Positions 1 to 10,397 of a stretch of 33,931 nucleotides of DNA are shown here, one piece after another. Source of the DNA: Chara braunii (lineage: Eukaryota > Streptophyta > Charophyceae > Charales > Characeae); NCBI GenBank assembly GCA_003427395.1, contig BFEA01000295.1:298511-332441 (forward strand), read 5' to 3'. Position 1 is the stretch's first letter; each line of letters opens with the position of its first letter. The translations under genes and the position numbers were made by a program. The notes beneath the pieces are model-generated. The model did not search any database. It was not told where the DNA came from and worked only from the letters and a program-made list of their open reading frames with translations.

Positions 1-249
1 TGCACTGAAAGTTGCCCCAATACAGATATAACCATGATGACCATGCCGACATTCCATTCGAAGGAAGACAGTTACACCACCAATACTTGGCCCAACTATT
101 GAAGCAAAGCCTGAATATGCCCTGCTCACCGATTTTTGCTAAGCCTGCAGTGAATGGGAAAAAATACAGGATATTTGTTGCTTCAAGCAGGTGCCGCCCC
201 TTATGCTGGAACTGCTGTCAGCAGATGGAACATAAACAGACCGTCGTTT

Positions 250-1008
250 TTTTTTTCCACTCAGGTAGCACTCGAAGTCTCGCCAGGAGTGCAGCCAGTG
301 CAAAAGATCTTCTTCTTAAAAAAAAAAAAAAAAAAAAAAAAGTGAAAAGGGAAACCAAGCTATGTACTCACATGACGCGTTTTACATCTAGATACATTTG
401 GGAGAGTGTGAACGTTACACACTGCCAGACACTCAATGCTCCCCAGGTCCAACGGGGAGTCAGATCACAAAGTGTCAATGGTCTTCTTCAGAAAAGCAAA
501 AAAAAAAAAAAAGATGAAAAGAAAAACCAAGCTATGCATTCACCTGTCGCGTTTTACATCTACATACATCTGGGAGAGTGTGAATGTTACACTTCTAGAC
601 ATTCAATGCTCCCCGTGTCCAACGAGGAGTCAGATCACAAAGTGCCAATGATTTTCTTCAGAAAAGCAAAAAAAAAAAAAAAAAGTTGAAAAGGGAAACT
701 AAGCTATGTACTCACCTGTCGCGTTTCACATCCAGATACATCTGGGACAATGTGAACCTTACAGTGTCAGGCATTCAATGCTCCTTGTGTCCAACGGGGA
801 GTCAGATCACGAAGTGCGAATGGTGTTCTTCAAAAAAGAAAAAAAAAAAAAAAACTGAAATGAAGCTATGTACTCAAGTGTCACGTTTTACGTCCAGATA
901 CATTTGGGAAAGTGTGGACATTACACTGTCTGGCATTCAATGCTCCCTGTATCCAACGGGGAGTCTGACTACGAGATGCCAACGATCTATTTCGTTTTTT
1001 TTTTTTCT
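250..1008 (+). repeat. 172-bp tandem repeat with internal poly(A) tracts
   Basis: Four copies can be aligned from the shared word 'aagctatg', which occurs near 357, 530, 702 and 863 (spacing about 173, 172 and 162). Each copy carries a 'acat-tgggagagtgtgaac' block, a 'tcaatgctccc' block, a 'caacggggagtca' block and 'ttcttcagaaaagc', followed by 13 to 22 A residues. A fifth, truncated and diverged copy seems to precede them (about 268-340), because the same order 'cagtgc...gatcttcttc' then poly(A) is present. The last copy lacks its poly(A) end and runs into T-rich DNA near 995. The unit has no protein match that I recognise. The ORFs across it exist because AAA repeats lack stops. A SINE-like unit that multiplied in tandem is one reading, and a simple satellite is another. 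Confidence 0.8.
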
Positions 1009-1536
1009 CTCCTTTTTGTTTTTGTTTTTACCCTCATTTATTTCAGTGTCTGTGCGTTTCCACATAGCACACCATCAGGACATCGTGCAGTCCTTTTGCC
1101 CCGTTTCCATGGGGCCACCAGCTCCCTCTCCCATTGCCATGCCAAGTATTGGTGGTTTAAGGTTGAAAGTTTGATTTTGTTTTCGTTCACGTACCTCAGT
1201 TGGTTAAAAACAAAGGACTGAAAATCAGACTTTGTGTACCTCACCTCACTTGTTTTCCTTTAGGTCCTACCTCAGTCCATTCAGATCCACTTTGTGGCAA
1301 CGTCATAGGTTTGGCCGTAGTTGCAGTCAAATACATTTACGAAAAGTGCTAGTGTGAGTATGCTCTCATTTCCTCTTCTGGTGTAATAGATAGTGGCTTC
1401 GCAAAACAGGTCAGTCTTCGATGGTCTTCGATGCCAAACTTCGCTCCAACACACAATAGTCAAAACAACAGAGAAAGATTGCAGGTAAGAGAACCGAGGA
1501 CTGACTTTGGTGATGGGAGGGAGAGGAGGTATACAT
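1009..1536. other. unassigned spacer
   Basis: About 530 bases of mixed composition without a recognisable gene, RNA or terminal repeat. Open frames on either strand are short and resemble no family that I know. Confidence 0.5.
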
Positions 1537-1622
1537 ACAAAATTAGTATGCATATGGAAATCGAAAATATACAAACAGTTTTGAGAAAAGGGAAAAAAAA
1601 ACAAAAAACAGCACAGAAACGG
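1537..1622. repeat. Dispersed 85-bp repeat, copy 1
   Basis: This stretch matches 2102-2189 closely: both contain 'acaaaatta', 'atatggaaatc', 'aatatacaaacagttttgag' and then an A-rich run. The two copies are 565 bases apart. Sequence beyond the A-rich end is not shared, so this is a short dispersed repeat rather than a large duplication. Minus-strand translations of both copies give similar peptides ('SQNCLYI-DFH'), but nothing identifies a protein family. Confidence 0.7.
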
Positions 1623-1688
1623 ACTGGTCCGTGACCATAGACGATGGCACATTCATAGTCAAATGACTATTGTCATAGTGTCATACGA

Positions 1689-1730
1689 TCTCTCTCTCTC
1701 TCTCTCTCACAGACACACACACACACACAC
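1689..1730. repeat. (CT)n(CA)n microsatellite
   Basis: Alternating CT for about 20 bases, then CA for about 20 bases. A short palindrome 'atagtc-aaat-gactat' lies just upstream near 1656-1671. Confidence 0.9.
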
Positions 1731-2101
1731 TGCCAGCATGTTTGGTCACCCACCCTTGCGCATTCCGTCCCCACAGCAGTGACTACTCACCCATCTTCTA
1801 CACACACACACCACCAACTTGTCCAGCATGCGCGCGACCTCCCCAGAGGATTGGGAAAGTACACATTAATGTTTCATATGCCACGTCATCAACATGCCCA
1901 AAAAAACACCAACTTCTGTCATTCATTGCAGCCATCAATGGACACAACAGCGACACATTGAGAGAGACACAACATCTACCACTTCTTTTCTGATTTCCTC
2001 TTCCTTCCCTCCCCCCTTCCTCTCGCCCCCTCTCTCTCTGTCTCTCTCCCTCTCTCTCAGACTCTCTTTGTCTGTAGCTTTGTGACAATCTATATGTCGA
2101 C
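1731..2101. other. Spacer with CT-rich tract
   Basis: No gene is recognised. A pyrimidine-rich stretch with imperfect (CT)n occupies about 1990-2075. The remainder is unique-looking sequence. Confidence 0.5.
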
Positions 2102-2189
2102 ACAAAATTACTACGGATATGGAAATCCGAAATATACAAACAGTTTTGAGAAACAAGAAAAAAAAAACACACACACAAAAACGGATTCA
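2102..2189. repeat. Dispersed 85-bp repeat, copy 2
   Basis: Partner of 1537-1622, ending in an A-rich and then (CA)n stretch. Confidence 0.7.
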
Positions 2190-2225
2190 TTGCAAACATC
2201 AATGCACACACACCTGATCATTCTC

Positions 2226-2525
2226 GCTTTTCCAAAGCAACTGCAAAATGTCATCTACGGAAATCAACTTCTTATGCTGCTTCAAAATGAAGACTGCAAA
2301 TGCCACAGCGGGATCCTCCAGCAGAATTCACTCTCCATATTTCATCAGAGTCGTAACATCAGATAGAGTTCTGCTTTTCCAAAGCAGCTGCAAAATGTCA
2401 TTAATGTCATTTGCAAGAACCGACTTCTTGTGCTGCTTCAAAATGAAGACTCAAAATGCAACATCGGAATCCTCCAACACAATCCAGTCTCCATGTTTCA
2501 GCAGTGCTATGACATCAAATAGACT
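2226..2525. repeat. 147-bp tandem duplication
   Basis: The unit starting 'gcttttccaaagca' at 2226 recurs at 2373. Both copies contain 'ctgcaaaatgtcat', 'cttcaaaatgaagact', 'gaatcc' or 'gatcctcca', and 'catcaaatag' or 'catcagatag'. The copies differ by scattered substitutions and an indel of a few bases. No coding function is recognised. Confidence 0.8.
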
Positions 2526-2527
2526 CT

Positions 2528-2645
2528 GCAGTATACGAGAAGTCTCCCCGGGGGTGGTGCTCAACAATCAAGAGAGTGACAGGGGCATCAGCACCATCAA
2601 TATCAGACGACGGCCACACACACACACACACACAAACATATTTCA
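2528..2645. repeat. Dispersed repeat D, copy 1
   Basis: Aligns without gaps for about 85 bases to 3952-4045: shared words are 'atacgagaagtctcccc', 'gtggtgctcaaca', 'gacaggggcatca' and 'gacggccac', and both end in (CA)n followed by 'atatttca'. On the minus strand both copies keep the same open frame (WPSSD, DAPV, VEHH, GDFSY). That suggests an origin from coding sequence or a repeat with conserved structure. The family is not recognised. Confidence 0.8.
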
Positions 2646-2741
2646 AGCCACACACTTGACACAACCAACTTTTGAAACCACCAGCAAATGCTCCTGTTGT
2701 CGCTGGTGCAACGTGTGACCCTCTGATTTGCATTATCTCTC

Positions 2742-2765
2742 AAACACACACACACACACACACAC

Positions 2766-2800
<35 letters not shown>

Positions 2801-2848
2801 AGGACAACCACCCAACAACCCTCTAGGCAAAAAAAAAAAAAAAAAACC
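2742..2848. repeat. (CA)n/(CATA)n microsatellite and A17
   Basis: About 60 bases of CA repeats interrupted by 'catacatacata', then a short linker and a 17-A run at about 2829-2846. Confidence 0.95.
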
Positions 2849-3039
2849 ATTCATTTGTGCTTTGTAGAACTTACATAGATATACACACAACATTGTCATT
2901 GTCTACCGCATACGACATATGAAATGTGGAAAATTGTCTTTTTGTTCACATGCGTACAGGCAAAAGAAGAAACAGCTATCAAGCAGACTTCAAACAATCA
3001 ACACATAAAGCAAGCACAGGTAAAATATTTCTTTAATTT

Positions 3040-3951
3040 TGGATTATGCAATTCAATTGAAGCCTATTAAACAGCTGAAGGAACTAACACATTAAGTTGT
3101 TCCCTACAATAGAAAGTATTTTCAGCGTAATTAAATACACGATGAAAGATCAAAGCAAAAGCAATTAGGCAATGAAAACCCTAAGTGAAAAACGTAAATG
3201 AAAGCTATAACAAAAAAACAGAGGTCCCAAGTGACGGCCTTACGTGATTGTAATTGATATTGACTTCAAACCCTGAGCTAAGACTATAATTGAACATTCA
3301 CATAGAAGCCCCAAGTGAAGGCTATAATTGAAACATGCAATACAGAAGCAATTAAACAACGACACTGCTAAGATACTAATGAACAAGTTGAGTAAAGGCC
3401 CTAAGTGAAGGCTATTTAAAACAAAAAAACAAAGGCCCTAAGAGAAGACCCTAATGATCGTAATTGATGTTTGATTGCACATTCAAGCCCTAAGTCAAGG
3501 CTATAATTCGACATTCAAACCCTTAGTGAAGGCTATGCGCAAAGCCACTTAAGGACTTATGCCAATGCTATAACTAAAAGTCAAAGGCCCTAAGTGAATG
3601 AAGGTCTTATTGATTCTAAACAATGTTGACTAAAACCCCTAAGTGAAGGCTATAATTGCACACACAAGACATAAGGAATTGGGATATGAAAACCCTAACA
3701 CACTAACCAAACATGTCACGCAAAGCCGCTCATTTATTTACAAAAGGTTATTTTCAACAAAGGCTCTAAGCGAAGATTCTAATGATTATAACCGATGTTC
3801 ACTAAAAGCCATAAAGGAAGGTTATTGATTCTCATTGATGTTGACTAAAAGTCCTAAGTGAAGGCTATAATTCCACATTCAAGCCCGAAATTAAGGCTAT
3901 AATTCCAGATTCAAGCCCTAAATGAAGGCTATAATTGCGCATTGAAGCCCT
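3040..3951. repeat. Degenerate array with 32-bp core, part 1
   Basis: The core word 'gccctaagtgaaggctataa' or close variants starts near 3308, 3398, 3487, 3519, 3587, 3636, 3851, 3883, 3915 and 3947. Local spacing is exactly 32 at 3487-3519 and at 3851-3883-3915-3947. Elsewhere longer spacers carry a second word, 'ttattgattctaa-caatgttgac', giving a mixed 32/150-bp organisation. Despite the 'CCCTAA' inside the core this is not a telomere array: the hexamer does not occur in tandem. No coding potential is visible. Confidence 0.75.
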
Positions 3952-4068
3952 AACTGCATACGAGAAGTCTCCCCAGGAGTGGTGCTCAACAGTGAAGACA
4001 CCGACAGGGGCATCAACATCATCACCGTCAGATGACGGCCACGCACACACACACACATATTTTCACGC
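3952..4068. repeat. Dispersed repeat D, copy 2 (interrupts the array)
   Basis: Second copy of the element at 2528-2645. It begins inside the last 32-bp unit ('gccctaactgcatacgag') and ends in (CA)n. The array resumes after 4335, so this copy plus the adjacent CT tracts split the array. It could have been inserted or co-amplified. Confidence 0.75.
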
Positions 4069-4099
4069 TGCAAATGAGTCGTTCAAAGTCCTCTTTTTT

Positions 4100-4104
<5 letters not shown>

Positions 4105-4147
<43 letters not shown>

Positions 4148-4250
4148 CCCCCCCCCGCTGTCTTGTGGATGACCCCTGTTCCTCTCTCTCTGTCTCTTTG
4201 TCTCTCTCTCTCACTCTCTCTTTCTCTCTTTCCTTCCCTCACCCCATCGC
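4105..4250. repeat. (CT)n microsatellite block
   Basis: Long CT runs with C-rich and T-rich interruptions. The plus strand is almost purely pyrimidine. Confidence 0.95.
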
Positions 4251-4334
4251 ACCAGCACTTCCCCTGATCTCCACTACTATTCTTATGCCCTTGTCAATCG
4301 AGCGGGCATGATCGACCACACCATGACGCCGATA

Positions 4335-4590
4335 ACAAATATAATTGAAACATGCAATACACAAAGCAATTAAGCAATGAAAGCGCTAAGATACTAACCA
4401 AACATTTGTGCCCAAAGACCCTTAAAAACCTATGTCAAGGCTATAACTAAAAGACAAAGGTCCTAACTGAAGGTCTTATTGATTCTAACCAATGTTGACG
4501 AAAAACCCTAAGTAAAGGCTATAATTGCATACACCAATTTTGTAACTAAAAGGTCAAAGCAAAAATTGAAGGGCGTAAGCAAAAACCCAT
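4335..4590. repeat. Degenerate array, part 2
   Basis: Words of the first array recur here: 'ataattgaaacatgcaatac', 'ggtcttattgattctaa-caatgttgac' and 'aaccctaagtaaaggctataattg'. It continues the 3040-3951 array after the interruption. Confidence 0.7.
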
Positions 4591-4591
<1 letters not shown>

Positions 4592-4638
<47 letters not shown>

Positions 4639-4657
4639 CTATCTTGTGCATGCCCTC

Positions 4658-4709
<52 letters not shown>
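4592..4709. repeat. (CT)n microsatellite at the Helitron flank
   Basis: Two long CT tracts separated by 'ccactatcttgtgcatgccc'. A similar interruption ('cgctgtcttgtggatg') separates the CT tracts at 4105-4250, so the whole CT block appears to be duplicated. Confidence 0.9.
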
Positions 4710-4710
<1 letters not shown>

Positions 4711-4882
4711 AAAAAAAAAAATAATAAACCGTTACATTCCTTTCAAATTTTAACAATTTAGACAAAAATTAAACACTTGATTAAATAACTATCTCTATTC
4801 AGTAATTGTCTAATATACTAAAATCAAACATATATCGTGGTTTTTTTTTTTTTTTTTCCGTTTATATTTTGATGTTTTAATA

Positions 4883-5587
4883 GGTTTCTGAGAGACGAAG
4901 ATGAATACAACAAGTACAAACAACTAATTGCCATGATATCTTGACCAACTTCAAGCCTCACAAGAAAAAAAAACTCGCACACGACAAATCGTTCATCCTA
5001 TCACAAAAGAGATTCTTAAGTACATCGACCAACGAGAAACAGATACATCATGGATTGTTATAGAAAAATGATTTCTAGTAGACATAAAAATACGAGAATA
5101 TTTAAACAAGCAATTGTTGGATCTTTATTTGAGCGACATAGATCAACCAGAAACAGTTGAAGCTGTTCACGCAACTTTACAAAAAAAAAATTGCAACACT
5201 TGCTTCAATATTCTACCTTTATTAAGAAAAGGAATAGTATATGATTTGAAATTACAACATGACCTTCCACCAATTGGATCGTGCATTACATTAAAACGAT
5301 GCATAAAACTTGTTAGATTCGATTATCCACAAATAACATGTTTTAACACAAACATAAGATCTATGGATCCTATGCCAAAGTTACTACCACAACCAAATAC
5401 ATCCTTACATGCAGCATCAACATTATTAGAAGTTAACAATCATATAAAAACGATTACCTCAGACCATAAACTACACAATCATATTTTATCTCCAACAACG
5501 CAAACAACAAAGCAAACATACGGCGAAACAGATACGATAACAGTTGATGAAGCAACAATTAAAGAATCAAGACCAAATACGATTTAA
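4883..5587 (+). pseudogene. First ORF of the Helitron-like element, possible OB-fold protein
   Basis: An open frame runs from about 4945 to 5587 with one in-frame TGA near 5069. A piece in another frame just upstream (4883-4934, 'FLRDEDEYNKYK') probably belongs to it. The protein has a charged N-terminal part, then 'LPLLRKGIVYDLKLQHD', 'PPIGSCITL' and 'RFDYPQI', and a Ser/Thr-rich tail. The 'LPPIGS' turn followed by alternating hydrophobics looks like an OB-fold strand pair. Helitrons often carry ssDNA-binding RPA-like proteins, so that role is an inference; I do not recognise the family. A T-rich run followed by 'ttttaatag' at 4842-4882 looks like a splice acceptor before this segment. About 39 codons continue in frame after the stop. 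Confidence 0.5.
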
Positions 5588-5711
5588 GCAGTTTGTGCAA
5601 CTCATACATTCGAGACAAGTACAGACACTTCTTTAGCGACGACTTCAAATCAAACGGCAAGCATCAACGGCGTGATGAATGGAGCAAGTCCACATGATAT
5701 GGCGCACCTAT

Positions 5712-6138
5712 GAGTAGTTAAAAGGCGAAAATGCAAGTGATTTTAACGACTTCTTAAAATTTTCTAAAATTAATAACAAAATCAAATAAACTATATTTTT
5801 ATATTATTATAAAACAAGTAGTGCATTTTTTGTCAAATTTTCATTATAAAAAACTGTTTCGCTTTTTATGACCATCAAATTTTTATTCTTTAAGCAATTT
5901 AACATATAACATTGTGCTCAATCAAAAACATTCACATACACAAACACACTCTTTATTCTCTTTATTTTACTCCAGAATCCTTTTCTCTCACTCTTTTCTT
6001 CTTATTAACTACCCCCCCCTCTTTTTCTTCAAACTCTTCCTCATATCAAATGCTTAAATTAAAAAAACAATAAAAACAAGTTAATTAACAAAAAAAACAA
6101 TAATTATGAAAAAATAAAAAACAAACTAACATATTCGA
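5712..6138. other. AT-rich spacer
   Basis: Non-coding AT-rich DNA inside the transposon with several A and T runs and one C8 run near 6012. No gene is seen. Confidence 0.6.
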
Positions 6139-6560
6139 ATGATTATCTTTCGTTTATGTGTTGCAGAGTCTCAATTATTAAATACGATATATCATTACGT
6201 ATCTATTTCAAAGTGCATACAACATGTCTTCAAGCCATCAAAGCTGTCAATTGCTTTTCAAAAGACTACATTCAGAAATTATTCAAACCATGCGACATCT
6301 TCAAAGATTATTAGAAATTTAAGAAGTGAAGTGAACAACACACAGTCTCGATTCATATTACCCATATATATAAACAAATATGTAGCGTCATGATAAAACT
6401 ACACAGACAAAAGATCAAGTATTGACCATAACTAATTCTTCAACAAATTACTTTCAACTTCCTCCAATAGAAAATTGTGTTATGATCCGATCATGATACC
6501 TCTGATTCAATACAAAGATTCATCCACTACAACTAACAATGACTGAAGTTTTTATTGTTA
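6139..6560 (+). pseudogene. Small coding-like stretch, function unknown
   Basis: An 84-codon frame (6139-6393) overlaps another frame that reads 'SSSHQSCQLLFKRLHSEII' then 'TMRHLQRLLEI' and continues through stops to about 6550. The higher G+C content against very AT-rich flanks suggests old coding DNA. No motif identifies it. It lies between the first ORF and the Rep gene on the same strand, so it could be another ORF or exon of the element. Confidence 0.3.
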
Positions 6561-7482
6561 TATTCAATATATTTTTTTTTCAATAAGTACATTTTTCAAT
6601 GATTTTAATGTTGCTATAAATTTCAATCTTTAAATATTTTTCTGTATATGAACACTTATATACATTAACACATAAACACATAATATATTCAATTTTTAAA
6701 TAAACACTTATATACATAATATTTTTTATTTAAAAAAATTGATTATATTTTTTTACTTTTTTTTCTTCCTTTTATCAAGCCTCAATTTTGTTTTTTAATT
6801 TTTATATTTTCATATTTTTCCTTATTTTATATGTTTATAACTTCTTCTTTTTCTCTCTATTTTTTCTTTTTTTTTTTTTATCCTAATCATTTATAATTTA
6901 TTATTTAGTTTTGTATCTCAAACAACATTTAATTCATACTCATATTCTTCTTTATTGTTTTCTTTATATATATATGATTGATTGACTTTTTTGCATGATG
7001 TCATATGACAAACGCTCAAGAATTACCTCAAAGGTGCGTGTCTACATATGTTCTTTTTAAAAATATACTTCATTACATTTTAAAAATTATATTATTATTT
7101 AAAATTTTCAGCACTTTTAAAATAACACAAAATAAGTTCAATAAATAATAATTCCTAAAATAATATTTTAAGCAATTTAATAACAAAAAAAAAAAGAATA
7201 TTTACAAAAACATAGAGAAACATATCATTCACATATTGCAACAATAGATGCAAAAAAAAAAACGTTTATAAAAAAGACGCGAAACATATAATAATAATAA
7301 AAATGAAAAACAAACATATTTGAAAAAACGACGTCAAACATATCACAATAATAAACAACTGATTTAAAAAAAAAAAATGAATTGCATATCATAACAAAAA
7401 CACACAACATTATGAAAAATATGAAAATTCATTTAAAAAAAAAAAAAAACACAAAAACCTAACCAAAGAGGAATTCCAATTA
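6561..7482. other. AT-rich non-coding interval
   Basis: More than 900 bases of highly AT-rich DNA with many A and T homopolymers and no recognisable gene. It may hold an intron or the Rep promoter region, but no specific signal can be defended. Confidence 0.6.
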
Positions 7483-8554
7483 GCCACACACGTTTAAAAA
7501 CACCCGTCAACACCAAAAACAAATCCCAATTAAACATACACGTCATCAACCATCTAATAATAAAGATTTTCTTTCAGGTTTTCAACCTATTACACAAGAA
7601 AAAAAACAACAAATTTATGAAGAGCTAATAAATAAATTAAATAAAACTTCTTTACCGGAAGGAGTATGTTGTGTATTTGATGAATTTGAACTACAATCTG
7701 ATTTATTTACTTATTTTATAGAAGATGATGAAACATTGCAACGTATGCAAACATGTTTATATTGTTCAAAGGATACCTTGCCTATAGATTTAAAACAATA
7801 CTATGATTGCTCAAATATATCACCAACATTCACCAATATCATACTTTCAAGAGCAGGCATAAAAATCACTGATACAGATATCTCATTTGATATATGTGTA
7901 CATTGCAACATATCATTGTTTAAAAAACAAAATGAACCACGACTCCCAAAATTTATCATCGCTAATCATTTTTTTATTGGTCGAATAGCATCTACAATCC
8001 CCTCTCCAACATGGTCAGAAATAGTAATGACAAGTCTGATCACTATATCAGCACAAACAAGAATTATGCGAGATGACTTACATCGAGCTATTCGTTCACA
8101 TTTATTACTTTTCGACGCTATTCCAGGATTTCCAACAACTTTATTGTCACGCCAACTTAACACAGATGCAATTTACAAGATAATTTTAGCTAGACCTTTT
8201 ACAAATGATCAATTTACACAAATAAAAAAATTACATGCGGTACGACATCATGTTGTTCTAAAATTACTTTCGTTTTATAAAACAAATAATCATTTTTATA
8301 ATGATATAAAACTCAATAAATCTATACTTAACGAAATTCCAATTAAAAGTTATAATTTTATCCCTGCTTCAGTTATTGATCATATAAACGATGGACATAC
8401 ATCTAAAAATATAGACAATGAACAAGACGCAATAAACGTTCCTACAGATTGTTATGATGAAAAAACTTATATCGAAAAATCAGTAATTTTTAGTCATTCA
8501 ACAACAAAAATTAATGATTTTATAGAACACCAAATTATACAACAACATATTAAA
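7483..8554 (+). pseudogene. RepHel N-terminal domain with paired CxxC (DUF6570-like)
   Basis: An uninterrupted frame of about 357 codons runs from after the TAG near 7480 to the TAA at 8555. It contains CLYC (from 7754) and CVHC (from 7895), a likely zinc-binding pair, followed by 'PRLPKFIIANHFFIG' at about 7940-7984. This arrangement is typical of the region upstream of the Rep domain in many Helitron proteins (the DUF6570-type domain). The true start is not determined because the frame has no convincing early ATG; an upstream exon is possible. The frame continues past the stop into Rep ('FDPTLYAKMLSHLFPFGRG'), so the stop at 8555 is a disabling mutation, perhaps CAA to TAA, and not the natural end. 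Confidence 0.8.
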
Positions 8555-8557
8555 TAA

Positions 8558-10290
8558 ATTAATGATACAAGTATTTTTTCAATTAATTATTCTTCAAAAT
8601 TTGCAAATGCATTTGATCCAACATTATATGCAAAAATGTTGTCTCACCTATTTCCCTTTGGAAGAGGTTTAACAAAAGAAATTAATCAAAGAATTTATGT
8701 ATAAAAAAATATTGTGTCCAATATATTTGCTTACTTAGCCATAGAAAATTTGCACAAGATCATCACTACGTGTTAGCTTCATTCGACAAACTAACAATTG
8801 ATCGAGGTTACACAATGACAAGTATAACATGCAATTCTCATCCTTCATCACATAAACTCAAACATTACAACAGAAGAATTACGAATTGGCTTAGAAAACA
8901 ATCGTCGCTGACGTTGCGGTCATCCACCATTACCTATTTCTAATACAGTAAATACATTTTTAAAAACTGTCGAATGCTGTGCAACATACATTCAGGGAAG
9001 CAACGCAGAACGTCGTGCTCGACGACGAGAAGCATTCGCCACCTGCGATCGATTTGGACCACCAAGTTTTTTTTTAACAATAACACCTAACAAAGATATG
9101 TCATTAACATTTGCATTCTATGCAGACATTTTAAGTGTAACAGATTTTCTAAATGCATTTGAACATACACCACTCATACCCTTATCCCTACTCAAATCTG
9201 TCTCGATGGCTGATAATATTGCATCGACAAAACTATTTAATCGTTTAATAAACATATTTTTTGAAACAGTAATTAGTTTCAATAAAAAAAACAAAAAAAA
9301 CATCACAAAATAGAAGACTATTTGGAAACGTTAATGCATACTATGACATGGTAGAAATACGAGGACGTGACACATTTCATCTTTATTGCATAATTTGGCT
9401 AAAAAATGTCCTACCCACTACAAACATTTTTGATCAACTTTAAAAATCTACGACTAATTTGAATACTACTATCATAAATTATGTAAACAATACTTTCATT
9501 GCTTTGATTCCACATGCAATCACTGACTTATTGTGTTCTACTTGCCATGCATAAAGACCGTGTTACATTCCAATTCAAATAAATTATAACTCAAATCGTT
9601 CACCTTTTAAAAAAATTAAGACCTTAAACATTTGAAAAAAATAATAAGTGGACAATGTAAAAAATGTAAAACAAAAGTTACTTCGGAACACTTAGTACGC
9701 CAGGCCATATTCAAAAAAAAAAAAAAAAAACACATGACTCTTATTACAAAATCAAGATACTTCTTTAAATACTTACAAAATAAATGTAGAGGACCCAATT
9801 CACTTAAATGAATATTCACAACTGCTTCTCAATATGCCACCAAACCCTATTTATAATAAACTTCAAAGTAATTATTTTAAATCAAACATATATTTACTTG
9901 TTTACCTCGTACAAATGCATCATTGGGCGCATACATCATCATGTTTCAAAAAATCAAGGTACACACAAACAGATAAAGTCTGTCGATACTTATACCCCCG
10001 AACACATCAAGAAGAAACCATACTTACACCTTCAGACATTGAATTACAACGAACTTTTGGTCACGAATATATTAATAATTATAACGATGTCATTCTTGGA
10101 ACCTTCAAATGCAACCACGACATATAATCTTTATTCGGAGGTGTTGAAGTTAGCGATCGTATATATTACACTTGTAGATACAGTACCAAAGACCAACATT
10201 AAATCGATTGTAATCTTGCTTTGCAATCAGCTGCATTTGATGCAAGACAAGAACGAGAAAAACTTGCAGAAAAAAACGAACTAATGCTAC
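8558..10290 (+). pseudogene. Helitron Rep (HUH nickase) domain, broken
   Basis: Rep would nick and rejoin DNA at the element ends. Conserved blocks appear in order across frames: 'LFPFGRGL' (about 8647-8670), 'KFAQDHHYVLASFDKLT' (8748-8800), 'GPPSFFLTITP' (9057-9090), 'YYDMVEIRGRDTFHLYC' (9339-9390), 'CRYLYPR' (about 9980) and 'FKCNHDI' (to 10,124). The HUH motif reads H-L-Y at 9378-9386, so its second histidine is lost. The two catalytic tyrosines appear kept in 'YTCRY' (codons 10,167 and 10,179). Stops at 8555, 8701 and several later points, plus frameshifts near 8750, inactivate it. The C-terminal part ('AFDARQEREKLAEKN', 'ACPLCALY') reaches about 10,385. Recognition as Helitron Rep is firm, and loss of function is seen directly. 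Confidence 0.88.
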
Positions 10291-10397
10291 CTAATACAAA
10301 AGCACGTAGACGGCTAACATCACAAATGTTCACAATGACAAACAAACAAGAAGTTGCATGTCCATTGTGTGCTTTATATACATAATTAAACAATATT

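Noticed and set aside
12-1174. Lysine-rich ORFs in the first kilobase
   Set aside because: They read through poly(A) tracts of a tandem repeat; the frames differ between copies.
3040-4590. CRISPR-like array
   Set aside because: Repeats are degenerate, spacing is irregular, spacers are repeated too, and the context is eukaryotic.
3040-4590. Interstitial telomere repeat
   Set aside because: CCCTAA occurs once per unit inside a longer core and is never in tandem.
4809-4826. Canonical Helitron 5' end (TC then taatatactaaaatc)
   Set aside because: The preceding base is G, not the expected A of an A/T target, and no second copy is available for comparison; it remains a possibility only.
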